64,000 bases of DNA. Source: Pseudomonas sp. PDM05. Its GTDB lineage: Bacteria > Pseudomonadota > Gammaproteobacteria > Pseudomonadales > Pseudomonadaceae. Of this stretch, positions 47,311 through 55,217 are shown piece after piece. A model generated the notes under the pieces. The model was given only the letters and a program-made list of their open reading frames with translations, did no database searches and had not been told where the DNA came from. The stretch covers positions 186,001 to 250,000 of the forward strand of contig NZ_JACVAC010000002.1 of the NCBI RefSeq assembly GCF_014851685.1, given 5' to 3'. A program made the translations under genes and the position numbers. Each line of letters starts with the position of its first letter. Within the stretch, counting starts at the first letter, position 1.

Positions 47311-47376
47311 GCGCTTTCGTATTAGTTGCATTTCAGCCACCCAAGTGCGGCGCTACAGTCGCCGACGCTCAGGCAA
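47311..47376 (+). promoter_or_regulatory. Upstream element 2 of the pilin genes
   Basis: gcgctttcgtattagttgcat followed by a 22-bp spacer ending ggcgc (47332-47353), tacagt (47354-47359) and tcgccgacgctc. It repeats the layout of element 1 and ends 107 bp before the second pilin ATG. It suggests that promoter and gene were duplicated together. Confidence 0.55.
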
Positions 47377-47466
47377 TGACGGCGCGATGGGGTCCCCCCT
47401 CACAAGAATAAATGTTGGGTTCCTGTCAGCGCCCTGCCCGAGCCTTGTTCCAAAGGAGTTCCATTA

Positions 47467-48108
47467 ATGAAAGCCTTATCCACAACCCTGTTGGCCGCCA
47501 CCCTGCTTGGCCTTACACCTTGCGTGCTGGCCGCCAGCGGCGTGGACCTGACACTCAAGGGCAGCATTACACCCAGTGCCTGCGTCCCCACACTGACCCA
47601 GGACGGTACGGTCGATTACGGCAAGATCGCGGCCAAGGAGTTGTCCATGAACAGCTCCACCGAACTCCCGCCTGCCAACCTGCAACTGAGCGTGAACTGT
47701 GAGGCCCCAACCCTGTTTGCGCTGAACGGCAAGGACAACCGCTTTGGTACAGCCCACTACTCCGCCTTGAACTGGGCCTACGGCCTGGGCTTGATCAACG
47801 GCACCGAAAAGTTGGGCAGCTACGGCATTGACGTGCTCAACCCTGTTTCGGACGTTGTGCTGTACCCGCTGTTTTCCTTCAACAACGGCCAAAGCTGGTT
47901 GATGAACCCCTCGGGCAGCTACATGTCGCACAGCGCCTTGAATGCCTTCACTGACATCCCCGGCAGCGGGCCTCACTTTCCGGCCGCCCTGCGCAACATC
48001 ACCGTCGACCTGCGCATCTCCACCGACATCGCGCCAGCCAGGACCCTGACCCTGACCGAGGAAGTGCCGTTGGATGGCAGTGCCTCGCTGGACCTGCTGT
48101 ACCTCTGA
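47467..48108 (+). CDS. DUF1120 pilin-like subunit 2
   Basis: 213 aa. Signal peptide ends PCVLA; mature start ASGVDLTLKGSITPSACVP. Cys pair in PSAC and LSVNCEAP; C-terminus GSASLDLLYL. It is close to subunit 1 in the first 90 residues (DYGKIAAKELS) but has a different middle, including NWAYGLGLINGTEKLGSY. Excellent SD AAGGAG lies 8 bp upstream. The 183-bp gap from subunit 1 contains upstream element 2, so it may have its own promoter. Confidence 0.85.
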   Translation: MKALSTTLLAATLLGLTPCVLAASGVDLTLKGSITPSACVPTLTQDGTVDYGKIAAKELSMNSSTELPPANLQLSVNCEAPTLFALNGKDNRFGTAHYSALNWAYGLGLINGTEKLGSYGIDVLNPVSDVVLYPLFSFNNGQSWLMNPSGSYMSHSALNAFTDIPGSGPHFPAALRNITVDLRISTDIAPARTLTLTEEVPLDGSASLDLLYL

Positions 48109-48147
48109 CCACCGTCCCCAAACGCCCACCCACAAGGACTTGTGCCC

Positions 48148-48771
48148 ATGGATAAAACCCCCTCCGCCGCCCTCGCGCTCCTGCTGGCGGCCTGCACACC
48201 CGGCGCCATCGCCGCCAGCAATACGGACCTGAGCGTCACCGGGATCATCACCCCGGCGTCGTGCACACCCAGCCTGTCCGACGGCGGCGTAGTCGATCAC
48301 GGCAAATTGACCGCCAGGGACCTGGAACTGGACAAGCCCACCAGTCTGCAAACCGGCGAAATGCGCCTGCACGTGCAGTGCGAGGGGGCGACATTCTTCA
48401 CCCTGACCACCTTGGACAACCGCGCCGGCAGCTCGGCAATCAACCCGGCGCATCATGGGCTGGGCATCATCAACGATGACCAGAAACTCGGCAGCGTGGC
48501 GCTCGGCCTATTTGACCCGGTGGCCGACAGCCAGCCGGTGCAAGCCATCCTCTCCCGAGACGGCGGTGCCACCTGGTATCCCTCTTCATACCTGGGGCAC
48601 GCCGGCTTGACGTCGTTTGCGACGCCAAGCGATCCCTACACACCAATCGCCTTGCAAGAGCTGAGCGCTCGCCTGCGCGCCTTCACCATGATCGTGCCCG
48701 CCACCGACCTGACCTTGCTCGACGAGGTGCCGATCGACGGCCAGGCCACGCTGCAACTCAAATATTGGTAA
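48148..48771 (+). CDS. DUF1120 pilin-like subunit 3, with lipobox-like signal
   Basis: 207 aa. Signal peptide MDKTPSAALALLLAACTPGA contains LAAC, which fits a lipobox, but the normal signal peptidase I site AIA-AS two turns later gives the same mature start (ASNTDLSVTGIITPASCTP) as the other subunits. Cys pair in PASC and HVQCEGA. It ends ATLQLKYW, with Trp where the others have Leu. ATG 48148 is preferred over GTG 48142 by Shine-Dalgarno spacing (AAGGAC). Which peptidase acts is undecided; a lipid anchor would make it a pilus base or terminator candidate. Confidence 0.83.
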   Translation: MDKTPSAALALLLAACTPGAIAASNTDLSVTGIITPASCTPSLSDGGVVDHGKLTARDLELDKPTSLQTGEMRLHVQCEGATFFTLTTLDNRAGSSAINPAHHGLGIINDDQKLGSVALGLFDPVADSQPVQAILSRDGGATWYPSSYLGHAGLTSFATPSDPYTPIALQELSARLRAFTMIVPATDLTLLDEVPIDGQATLQLKYW

Positions 48772-48809
48772 CCCTCGCTTTCCCTTAACCTCTACTCAGG
48801 AGCTCAACC

Positions 48810-49433
48810 ATGAACACCGCGTTCAAATCCCTAACCGCCGTCCTTCTGTTCGCTGGCAGCACCAGTGCCTTCGCCGCGTCCAGCGTCGACTTGACCGTCA
48901 AGGGCCTGATCACCCCAAGTGCCTGCACCCCCGCCCTGTCCAACAGCGGTTCAGTCGACTACGGCAAGATTTCGGCCAAAGACCTGAACATCGACCAGGT
49001 GACCCCACTCGACGAGCAAACCGTGCAGCTCACCGTCACCTGCGATGCTGCGACGCTGATGGCGCTGGACGCCAACGACAACCGCGCCGGCTCGAACTAC
49101 GGTGGCAACACCGCGGAGTTCGGCCTGGGCCTGATCAACGGTACGGAAAAGCTCGGCGCCATGAACCTGAGCTTGAACGCGCCCGTCGCCGATGGCGTGG
49201 CTGGCCGTCCGATCGCCTCTGCCGATGGCGGGGTCACCTGGCTCAGCGAACGCAATCTGACACCTGCCAACCTGGTGTCGGTGGCCGACGCCACGGTCGA
49301 CGCGCCAATCCCTGTGCAGGTGCTGACTTCGGACCTGATTGTCAGCCCCAAAATCGCCCCATCCAGTCAATTGACGCTGACCAACGAAGCCGCCATTGAC
49401 GGCTCGGTCACCGTAACCGTGCGCTACTTGTAA
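48810..49433 (+). CDS. DUF1120 pilin-like subunit 4
   Basis: 207 aa. Signal peptide ends TSAFA; mature start ASSVDLTVKGLITPSACTP, then DYGKISAKDLNIDQVTPL. Cys pair in PSAC and LTVTCDAA; C-terminus GSVTVTVRYL. It is the closest to the family average, with neither odd signal nor altered motifs, so it is a fair candidate for the main shaft subunit. SD AGGAGC lies 8 bp before ATG, 38 bp after subunit 3. Confidence 0.85.
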   Translation: MNTAFKSLTAVLLFAGSTSAFAASSVDLTVKGLITPSACTPALSNSGSVDYGKISAKDLNIDQVTPLDEQTVQLTVTCDAATLMALDANDNRAGSNYGGNTAEFGLGLINGTEKLGAMNLSLNAPVADGVAGRPIASADGGVTWLSERNLTPANLVSVADATVDAPIPVQVLTSDLIVSPKIAPSSQLTLTNEAAIDGSVTVTVRYL

Positions 49434-49451
49434 GCACACCTTGAAGCGTGT

Positions 49452-49476
49452 GGCGTCAGGCACCCCGCCTGGCGCC
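49452..49476 (+). promoter_or_regulatory. Hairpin between pilin genes 4 and 5
   Basis: ggcgtcaggc (49452-49461) pairs with gcctggcgcc (49467-49476), 9 of 10 bp, around a 5-nt loop. No T tract follows, so it is not a classic terminator. It may be an mRNA-stability or processing element that sets the pilin to chaperone-usher ratio. Confidence 0.5.
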
Positions 49477-49521
49477 GTCTCGCATTGAAACGATGAAACA
49501 GGCAACCGGTGAACCTCTTCC

Positions 49522-50151
49522 ATGAAGCACACCCTTCCACGCCTTCTCTCCATGCTTTTCCTGCTGGGTAGCGGGCCTTCGGCCCTGGCTGCATCCAGTG
49601 TCGAGCTGAACATCACGGGCCTGATCACCCCCAGCGCCTGCAACGCCACATTGTCTGCCAACGGCATCGTCGACCACGGCATGGTCCCGGCACGCACGCT
49701 CAACCAGTTCGAATTCAGTGCGTTGCCCACCCAGTCCCTGGACTTGACGGTGAGCTGTAACGAACCGGTGCTGTACGTACTGGTGGGCCTGGACAATCGC
49801 GCCGACTCCTCCCTGGGCCCCGGTTTTTACTATGGCCTGGGGAATAACGTGCATGTCCCTTCCGAGCGACTGGGTACGGTCTCCCTGGCGTTTCGCGAAG
49901 TGATGGGCGACGGCCAGCGTGCATTGGTGCTGGCCTCCAGCAACCAGGGGCTGACCTGGTTCCCGGAAACCAACGCCTACCCGGACAACTTCATGGGTTT
50001 TGCCCACCCGGGCACCCTGGTGCCGGAGCCCCACCGCCTGCTCACCGCCACCCTGCAAATCAACACGTCCATCAATGCGGCCGCCTACCTGACCCTGAAG
50101 CAGGAAGTGCCGCTGGACGGTTCTATCGTGCTTGACCTGAGGTATTTGTAG
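49522..50151 (+). CDS. DUF1120 pilin-like subunit 5, divergent
   Basis: 209 aa. Signal peptide ends PSALA; mature start ASSVELNITGLITPSACNA. The conserved GKIxAKDLN block is altered to VDHGMVPARTLNQFEFSALP, making this the most diverged single-domain subunit. Cys pair in PSAC and LTVSCNEP; C-terminus GSIVLDLRYL. It ends 2 bp before the chaperone ATG, so the two are translated together. Position and divergence suggest an adaptor or minor subunit; that is inference. Confidence 0.83.
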   Translation: MKHTLPRLLSMLFLLGSGPSALAASSVELNITGLITPSACNATLSANGIVDHGMVPARTLNQFEFSALPTQSLDLTVSCNEPVLYVLVGLDNRADSSLGPGFYYGLGNNVHVPSERLGTVSLAFREVMGDGQRALVLASSNQGLTWFPETNAYPDNFMGFAHPGTLVPEPHRLLTATLQINTSINAAAYLTLKQEVPLDGSIVLDLRYL

Positions 50152-50153
50152 CC

Positions 50154-50891
50154 ATGACGTCCCTGCCCCTTCTAACCCGCGCCTTTGTCTGTGTGCGCTA
50201 CGCCGGGGTCTACCTCGGCGCACTCGCCTTGTCGCTCGCCGGCCCCGCGCTTGTTCTCGCCGATGGCATGGTGCCCGACACCTCGGTGGTGATCGTCAAC
50301 GAAGCCGACGGCGAAGCCTCGGTCACCGTGACCAATACCGATGACAAGTTGGCCCTGTTGCATGTGACCCTGGAAGACATTCCCGAAGACAAGGCGACCT
50401 TGCTGTTCGTGACTCCTCCCCTGGCCCGGGTCGAGCCAGGCAAAAGCCAGCTCATTCGTTTCATTCTGCAGGCGCCTGAACCCTTGGCCACCCAACGCCT
50501 CAAGCGGGTGATCTTCGAGGGCATGCCCCAAGGCCGTTCGGCAGCGCAGGCCGGGCATGCGCGCGTCGGCGTGACGGTACGCCAGAACCTACCCGTGATC
50601 CTGCACCCCAAGGGCCTGGCGCCCAATCGCACCCCCTGGACCGGGCTTGAGTGGCGCTTGAGCCACGACCAATTGAGCGTGAGCAACCCCACGCCCTACG
50701 TGGTGCGCCTGGCCCAGGAACTGCGGCTGCTGCCCGGAAACGGTTCGGCGTTGCTGCCGCGTACTTATGTGCTGCCGGGCGAAACCCTGAAGATGACGGC
50801 CAGCAGCACTGGCGCCAGTCGCATTCAGCTGCAACCGGCCACGGTCTATGGCTTTGCGGTAGCGCCCTACGAAGCACCGATCTCCCTATAA
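50154..50891 (+). CDS. PapD-like periplasmic pilus chaperone
   Basis: 245 aa. Signal peptide (~1-36, ending ALVLAD), then two immunoglobulin-like domains. The G1-strand region VEPGKSQLIRFILQAPEP carries the conserved Lys and hydrophobic alternation used for donor-strand complementation, and the domain 1 N-terminus has TSVVIVNEADGEASVTVTN. Domain 2 includes ARVGVTVRQNLPVILHPKG and SNPTPYVVRLAQELRLLP. It folds subunits and delivers them to the usher. It is the only chaperone gene here, so it probably serves all eight subunits. Confidence 0.9.
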   Translation: MTSLPLLTRAFVCVRYAGVYLGALALSLAGPALVLADGMVPDTSVVIVNEADGEASVTVTNTDDKLALLHVTLEDIPEDKATLLFVTPPLARVEPGKSQLIRFILQAPEPLATQRLKRVIFEGMPQGRSAAQAGHARVGVTVRQNLPVILHPKGLAPNRTPWTGLEWRLSHDQLSVSNPTPYVVRLAQELRLLPGNGSALLPRTYVLPGETLKMTASSTGASRIQLQPATVYGFAVAPYEAPISL

Positions 50892-50984
50892 AAAAGAGTG
50901 GCCTGCCAACGCCACCAGAAGGCCTGACTGAACCGCAGAGTCGGCGGGCCATCCACAGTTGAGTATGACCTTGTGAGCACAGCA

Positions 50985-53432
50985 ATGACTGACCGCTACG
51001 GCGGAGCCGTGCCCGGCGTTTCACCGCGCCGCGCACACACACTAGTGGCGGGGCTGGCGCTGGCCCTGGGCGGCACCCTGCCGTCCGAGGCACCGCTGGC
51101 GGACACCCTGATCGCCGGTTCCTTCGACCCCCAGACGCTGTCCCGACGCGGCATCGACCCGGATCTGGCCAACCTGCTGCTGCAAGCTCCACGCTTCGCG
51201 GCTGGCCGGCATGCCGTGAACCTGAGCGTCAACGGCCAGCGCCGGGGCCGGGTGGATGTGACCTTCGACCGCGACGCAGCGCTCTGTTTCAACCAGGCCC
51301 TGCTGGATGCGGGTAACTTGCAGGAGCCCGAAAACAACGACGCTGCAACCTGCCACCGATTCACCGAGCGCTACCCGCAAACCGTGATCGAGCAGGACCC
51401 CGCCAGCCTGAGCCTGGCCCTGGTGGTGCCGACCGAGGCCCTGCGCCCGGCCCGGCAGGACATTACCGGCTACCAGACCGGTGGTTTCGCCGGCCTGCTC
51501 AACTACGACCTGACCGGGCTCTACAACGAGTTCGGCGATACCACCAGCCGCTTCGGCTCGGCCAACACCGAAGTGGGCTTCAATGCCGGCGACTGGATCG
51601 TGCGCAGCCGCCAGGTCAAGACCTGGCAAGACAGCCGCTCGCGCACCACCCACCTGGACGCCTACGCCCAGCGTACCTTCGCCGCGCAACAGGCGGTGTT
51701 GCAGGCCGGGCAGATCAGCCTTTACAACCCGGTCCTGGCCGGTACACAGATCACTGGCGCGCAAGTGCTGACCGAAACCGCGCTGCAAGACCAGAACCAG
51801 GGCGCGACCATCACCGGCATCGCCAACAGCCCGGCGCAGGTGGAGGTGCGCCAGAACGGCGCGCTGATCCACTCCAGCGTGGTGCCGGCGGGGCCGTTCG
51901 CCCTGACCGATGTGCGCCGCTTGAACGGTCGCTCCGACGTGGAAGTCACCGTCAAGGAAACCACCGGCGAAGAGCGCCGCTTTACCGTCCCTGCCGCCAT
52001 GCTTGGCCTGGGCCTGCCGGCGCCGGGTTATTCGGTGGCCGCCGGGCGCGTGCGGCAGATCGGCGAAAGCCAAGGCAAGGAGCCCTGGGTAGTCAGTGCC
52101 GGCTGGAGCGGTGCCGTACATCCACAGCTCAGTGTGGGCGGTGGGGCGCTGGTGGCGGATGCTTATCGGGCGGCGGGCTTCAACCTGGGGTGGCTGCCCT
52201 GGCAGGACAGCCAACTGCAATTCTCCGCACAGGGTGCCGAAGCCAGCCGCGAGGGGCGTGATCGCGGGGTGCAGACCGACCTGTCCTGGTCCCAGCGGTT
52301 GAGCGCCAGTTGGTCGGTCACCGGCGCAGGGTCCTGGCGCTCCCAGGGCTATCGCGACCTGGAAGACTCCACCTACGTCGGCAACAGCCGCGACCAGCAA
52401 CGTTCACGTTATCGCGACCAGCAAAGCCTCACCGCGTCCTGGGCGCACCCGGCCCTGGGGGCGTTCAGTGCAGGCGTCTCGCGTACGGCGTCCTACAACG
52501 GCGAAAGCAGCAGCCGCGCATTGGCAGCCTGGGGCACCAGCTTTGGTCGGGTATCGGTCTCGGCCAGCGCCGAATGGCAGGTCGGTGGTCGTCAGCAGAA
52601 CGACAACAGCCTCTACCTGAACATCAGCCTGCCCTTCGGTGAAAACCGCCGCGCCCGCACCTGGGCCCGCAAGACCGGCAGTGAGCATCGCCTGGGCGCC
52701 GGCTTGAGCGAGCAACTCAACGATCAACTCAGCTACCGGGTCGGCGTGGAACGCGACAGCCGCGACCGCGAGGTGGAGTCGTCATTCGGCGTGTCGGCCC
52801 TGCCGTGGTACAGCCAGCTGGATTTCAACTACACCCGCAGCGACGACGAGCATTCCAGCTATCAAGGTGGCGCCCGCGGCGGCGTGGTACTGCACGGCGA
52901 CGGCGTGACGTTTTCGCCCTACCCGGTGCGCGACACCTTTGCGGTGATGTCCGTGGGGGAAATGGCCGGGATCAAAGTCAGCACCCCAAGCGGCCCGGTC
53001 TGGACCGACTGGCAAGGCCAGGCGGTGGTGCCGCAACTGAGCGCCTATGGCCGCAGCCCGGTGGAAGTGCAGACCCGTTCATTGCCGCGCAATGCCGACA
53101 TCCACAACGGCCTGGCGGTGATTTCCGCCGGGCGCGGGGCGGTGGACAAGGTGCAATTCGGCGTGGCGCTCACCCGCCGTGCGCTGTTGAACGTCACGAC
53201 CGATAGCGGCCAGCCGCTGCCACGCGGTGCAACTGTCAGCACCGCCGAGGGTGAATTCGTGACCTTGGTGCAGGAAGGCAGCCAAGTGTTCCTGCCCGAC
53301 GTGCTCGACCCGCGCGCCCTGTGGGTCAAGGCGCCGGGGCAGCCACGTTGTCGCCTGGATTTTGCCCTGCCGGAAGACGCCGACCCCGAGGTGTACTTCG
53401 AAACCGCACCAGCCCGGTGCCATCAGCCATGA
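50985..53432 (+). CDS. Outer-membrane pilus usher (FimD/PapC family)
   Basis: 815 aa. N-terminal domain after the signal peptide (SFDPQTLSRRGIDPDLANLL), a 24-strand barrel with plug (middle, ~130-640; TGYQTGGFAGLLNYDLTGLY, SGQ-like AGQISLYNPVLAGTQITGAQ), and C-terminal domains (GRGAVDKVQFGVALTRRALL) ending with a Cys pair in CRLDFALPEDADPEV...ARC. ATG 50985 or GTG 50973 could be the start. It exports chaperone-subunit complexes and assembles the pilus. The stop overlaps the first ATG of the next gene (ATGA). Confidence 0.92.
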   Translation: MTDRYGGAVPGVSPRRAHTLVAGLALALGGTLPSEAPLADTLIAGSFDPQTLSRRGIDPDLANLLLQAPRFAAGRHAVNLSVNGQRRGRVDVTFDRDAALCFNQALLDAGNLQEPENNDAATCHRFTERYPQTVIEQDPASLSLALVVPTEALRPARQDITGYQTGGFAGLLNYDLTGLYNEFGDTTSRFGSANTEVGFNAGDWIVRSRQVKTWQDSRSRTTHLDAYAQRTFAAQQAVLQAGQISLYNPVLAGTQITGAQVLTETALQDQNQGATITGIANSPAQVEVRQNGALIHSSVVPAGPFALTDVRRLNGRSDVEVTVKETTGEERRFTVPAAMLGLGLPAPGYSVAAGRVRQIGESQGKEPWVVSAGWSGAVHPQLSVGGGALVADAYRAAGFNLGWLPWQDSQLQFSAQGAEASREGRDRGVQTDLSWSQRLSASWSVTGAGSWRSQGYRDLEDSTYVGNSRDQQRSRYRDQQSLTASWAHPALGAFSAGVSRTASYNGESSSRALAAWGTSFGRVSVSASAEWQVGGRQQNDNSLYLNISLPFGENRRARTWARKTGSEHRLGAGLSEQLNDQLSYRVGVERDSRDREVESSFGVSALPWYSQLDFNYTRSDDEHSSYQGGARGGVVLHGDGVTFSPYPVRDTFAVMSVGEMAGIKVSTPSGPVWTDWQGQAVVPQLSAYGRSPVEVQTRSLPRNADIHNGLAVISAGRGAVDKVQFGVALTRRALLNVTTDSGQPLPRGATVSTAEGEFVTLVQEGSQVFLPDVLDPRALWVKAPGQPRCRLDFALPEDADPEVYFETAPARCHQP

Positions 53433-53443
53433 GGACGTTGACC

Positions 53444-54574
53444 ATGGGTCTGAAACACGCGCTGTATCCCTTGAGCTTGCTGCTGTTGGGCTCCCAGGCC
53501 TGGGCCGCGCAGGAGTGCCAGTTGAACCTCAGCCAGGCACAGCTGGACTTTGGCCTGATGAACCGCGCCGTTCCGTTGCTGGCCGCCACCGAACGGTTGC
53601 TGGGGGAGCGGCGGATCAGCCTGACGCTGAACTGCCCGCAGCCCACCGACATGAGCCTGTTTTATCGCAGCCTGGGCGCGGACACCGAGCGTTTTCGGTT
53701 TACCGAGCGCGGCAGCTACGGCCTGCGCGTCAGCGAAGCGCTGCTTGACAGCCAACCCGTGGAGCTCGGACTGATCGCGGGCCAGGGGCAAGCGCCGGCG
53801 ATTGTCGGCACTCAACTGGCCTGGCAACCGGGCCATGGACTCGTGCCGATACGCGGCGGTGTCGCAGTCACCGGGCACAACCTGTCATTGCAGATCGACG
53901 CCAGCGCCTGGGCCGATGAAAGCGCCACGCGCGTACGCGATGCGGTTACCTGGGACACCGCAGGGCTGTTTGACGCCCTCGCTGCCGGTCGCTCACGGGA
54001 ACTGCGCCTGCAAGCACGCTTTGCGCCGGCGGCCTGCACGCCCACGCTGTCCAATGGTGGGCATGTGGAACTGGGCAAGCTCTCGGTCAGCGATCTGAAT
54101 ATCGACAAGGAAACGCCCCTGGCGCCACGCCCGCTGTCACTCAGCGTGACCTGCGATGCGCCCACCGCCTTCGCCGTCCGCATGCAGGACAACCGCCAGG
54201 GCTCGGCAACCGGCACGGGCGACCAATCGGTATACGGGCTCGGCCTGGACGCCCGCCAACAGAAGATCGGCCGCTATCGGTTGCTGTTCGATCCGACACA
54301 CATCATCGCCGACAGCTTCTCCCAGGTGTTCAGCACCGACTCCGCCACCGCGGGCCTGCCCTGGAGCAGTGCCAGCAGCCGCATCGCGGCGGTCAGCGCC
54401 AATCGCTACCTGGGTTTCAGCGCCACGTCCGGCAGCACGGGTGGCCCCACCGCCATTCAAAACCTCAACGCCACGCTGAACCTCGAAGCGATCATTGCGC
54501 CTCTGGGCTCGCTGGATTTGGGCAATGAGGTACGGCTCGATGGTTCGGGCACCCTCGAAATCACCTACCTATAG
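53444..54574 (+). CDS. Two-domain candidate tip subunit with C-terminal DUF1120 domain
   Basis: 376 aa. Signal peptide ending QAWA, an N-terminal domain (~20-190; CQLNLSQAQLDFGLMNRAVP, LTLNCPQPTDMSLFY) with its own Cys pair, then a full DUF1120 domain (~195-376: ACTPTLSNGGHVELGKLSVS, DLNIDKETPL, VTCDAPTAF) ending GTLEITYL. Two domains with only one pilin-type N-terminus is the design of tip adhesins such as FimH. GAGG lies 9 bp before ATG 53444; an earlier ATG at 53429 overlaps the usher stop. What it binds is unknown. Confidence 0.8.
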   Translation: MGLKHALYPLSLLLLGSQAWAAQECQLNLSQAQLDFGLMNRAVPLLAATERLLGERRISLTLNCPQPTDMSLFYRSLGADTERFRFTERGSYGLRVSEALLDSQPVELGLIAGQGQAPAIVGTQLAWQPGHGLVPIRGGVAVTGHNLSLQIDASAWADESATRVRDAVTWDTAGLFDALAAGRSRELRLQARFAPAACTPTLSNGGHVELGKLSVSDLNIDKETPLAPRPLSLSVTCDAPTAFAVRMQDNRQGSATGTGDQSVYGLGLDARQQKIGRYRLLFDPTHIIADSFSQVFSTDSATAGLPWSSASSRIAAVSANRYLGFSATSGSTGGPTAIQNLNATLNLEAIIAPLGSLDLGNEVRLDGSGTLEITYL

Positions 54575-54583
54575 GAGCACCCC

Positions 54584-55207
54584 ATGAAACCCTTTCTGAT
54601 GACCCTGATCACCACGCTAGGACTGGCCACCATGGCGCCGGCCCACGCGGCCTCCAGCGTCGACCTGAGTGTCAGCGGCCTGATCACCCCTAGCGCCTGT
54701 GAGCCCAGCCTGTCCAACGGCGGGATATATGACTTGGGCAAGATTGCCGCCAAAGACCTGAATGTCGATCAGCCCACCAAGTTGGCTGAGCACACCCTGC
54801 AACTGTCGATCACCTGCGAGGCATTGACGTTGCTGGCGCTGAAGCCCAGGGACAACCGCCTCGATTCCGCGGGTGCAGTGGGGACGACGCGATTCGGCCT
54901 GGGGATGGCCAACGAGAGCGTAGCGCTTGGCTACATGCATCTGAACCTCGGCTCGATCGTGGCTGATGGCGTCGGTATGTACCCCATCGGCTCCAGCGGC
55001 CCATCCACCTGGGCGCCGACGAGTATGTTGTCGCATTACTTTCTGTCCTCGTTCTCCCTTAACAGAAACCCAATGGTGCCGGCTCCGGTGAAACAACTCA
55101 CGGCCGCTGTACTGATCTCCCCGACCATCGCCCCGAGTAACACGCTGCCGTTGACCGAAGAAATCCCCATCGACGGTTCCGTCACCCTGTCCATGAACTA
55201 TTTGTAG
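54584..55207 (+). CDS. DUF1120 pilin-like subunit 6
   Basis: 207 aa. Signal peptide ends APAHA; mature start ASSVDLSVSGLITPSACEP, followed by IYDLGKIAAKDLNVDQPTKL. Cys pair in PSAC and LSITCEAL; C-terminus GSVTLSMNYL. SD AGGAGC lies 9 bp after the tip gene stop and 6 bp before ATG. It is one of two subunits encoded after the usher, away from the first five. Confidence 0.84.
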   Translation: MKPFLMTLITTLGLATMAPAHAASSVDLSVSGLITPSACEPSLSNGGIYDLGKIAAKDLNVDQPTKLAEHTLQLSITCEALTLLALKPRDNRLDSAGAVGTTRFGLGMANESVALGYMHLNLGSIVADGVGMYPIGSSGPSTWAPTSMLSHYFLSSFSLNRNPMVPAPVKQLTAAVLISPTIAPSNTLPLTEEIPIDGSVTLSMNYL

Positions 55208-55217
55208 GAGACCGATC

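Noticed and set aside
48148-48210. Calling pilin-like subunit 3 a definite lipoprotein
   Set aside because: A normal signal peptidase I site follows the LAAC motif and gives the same mature start as its paralogues, so the call is left open.
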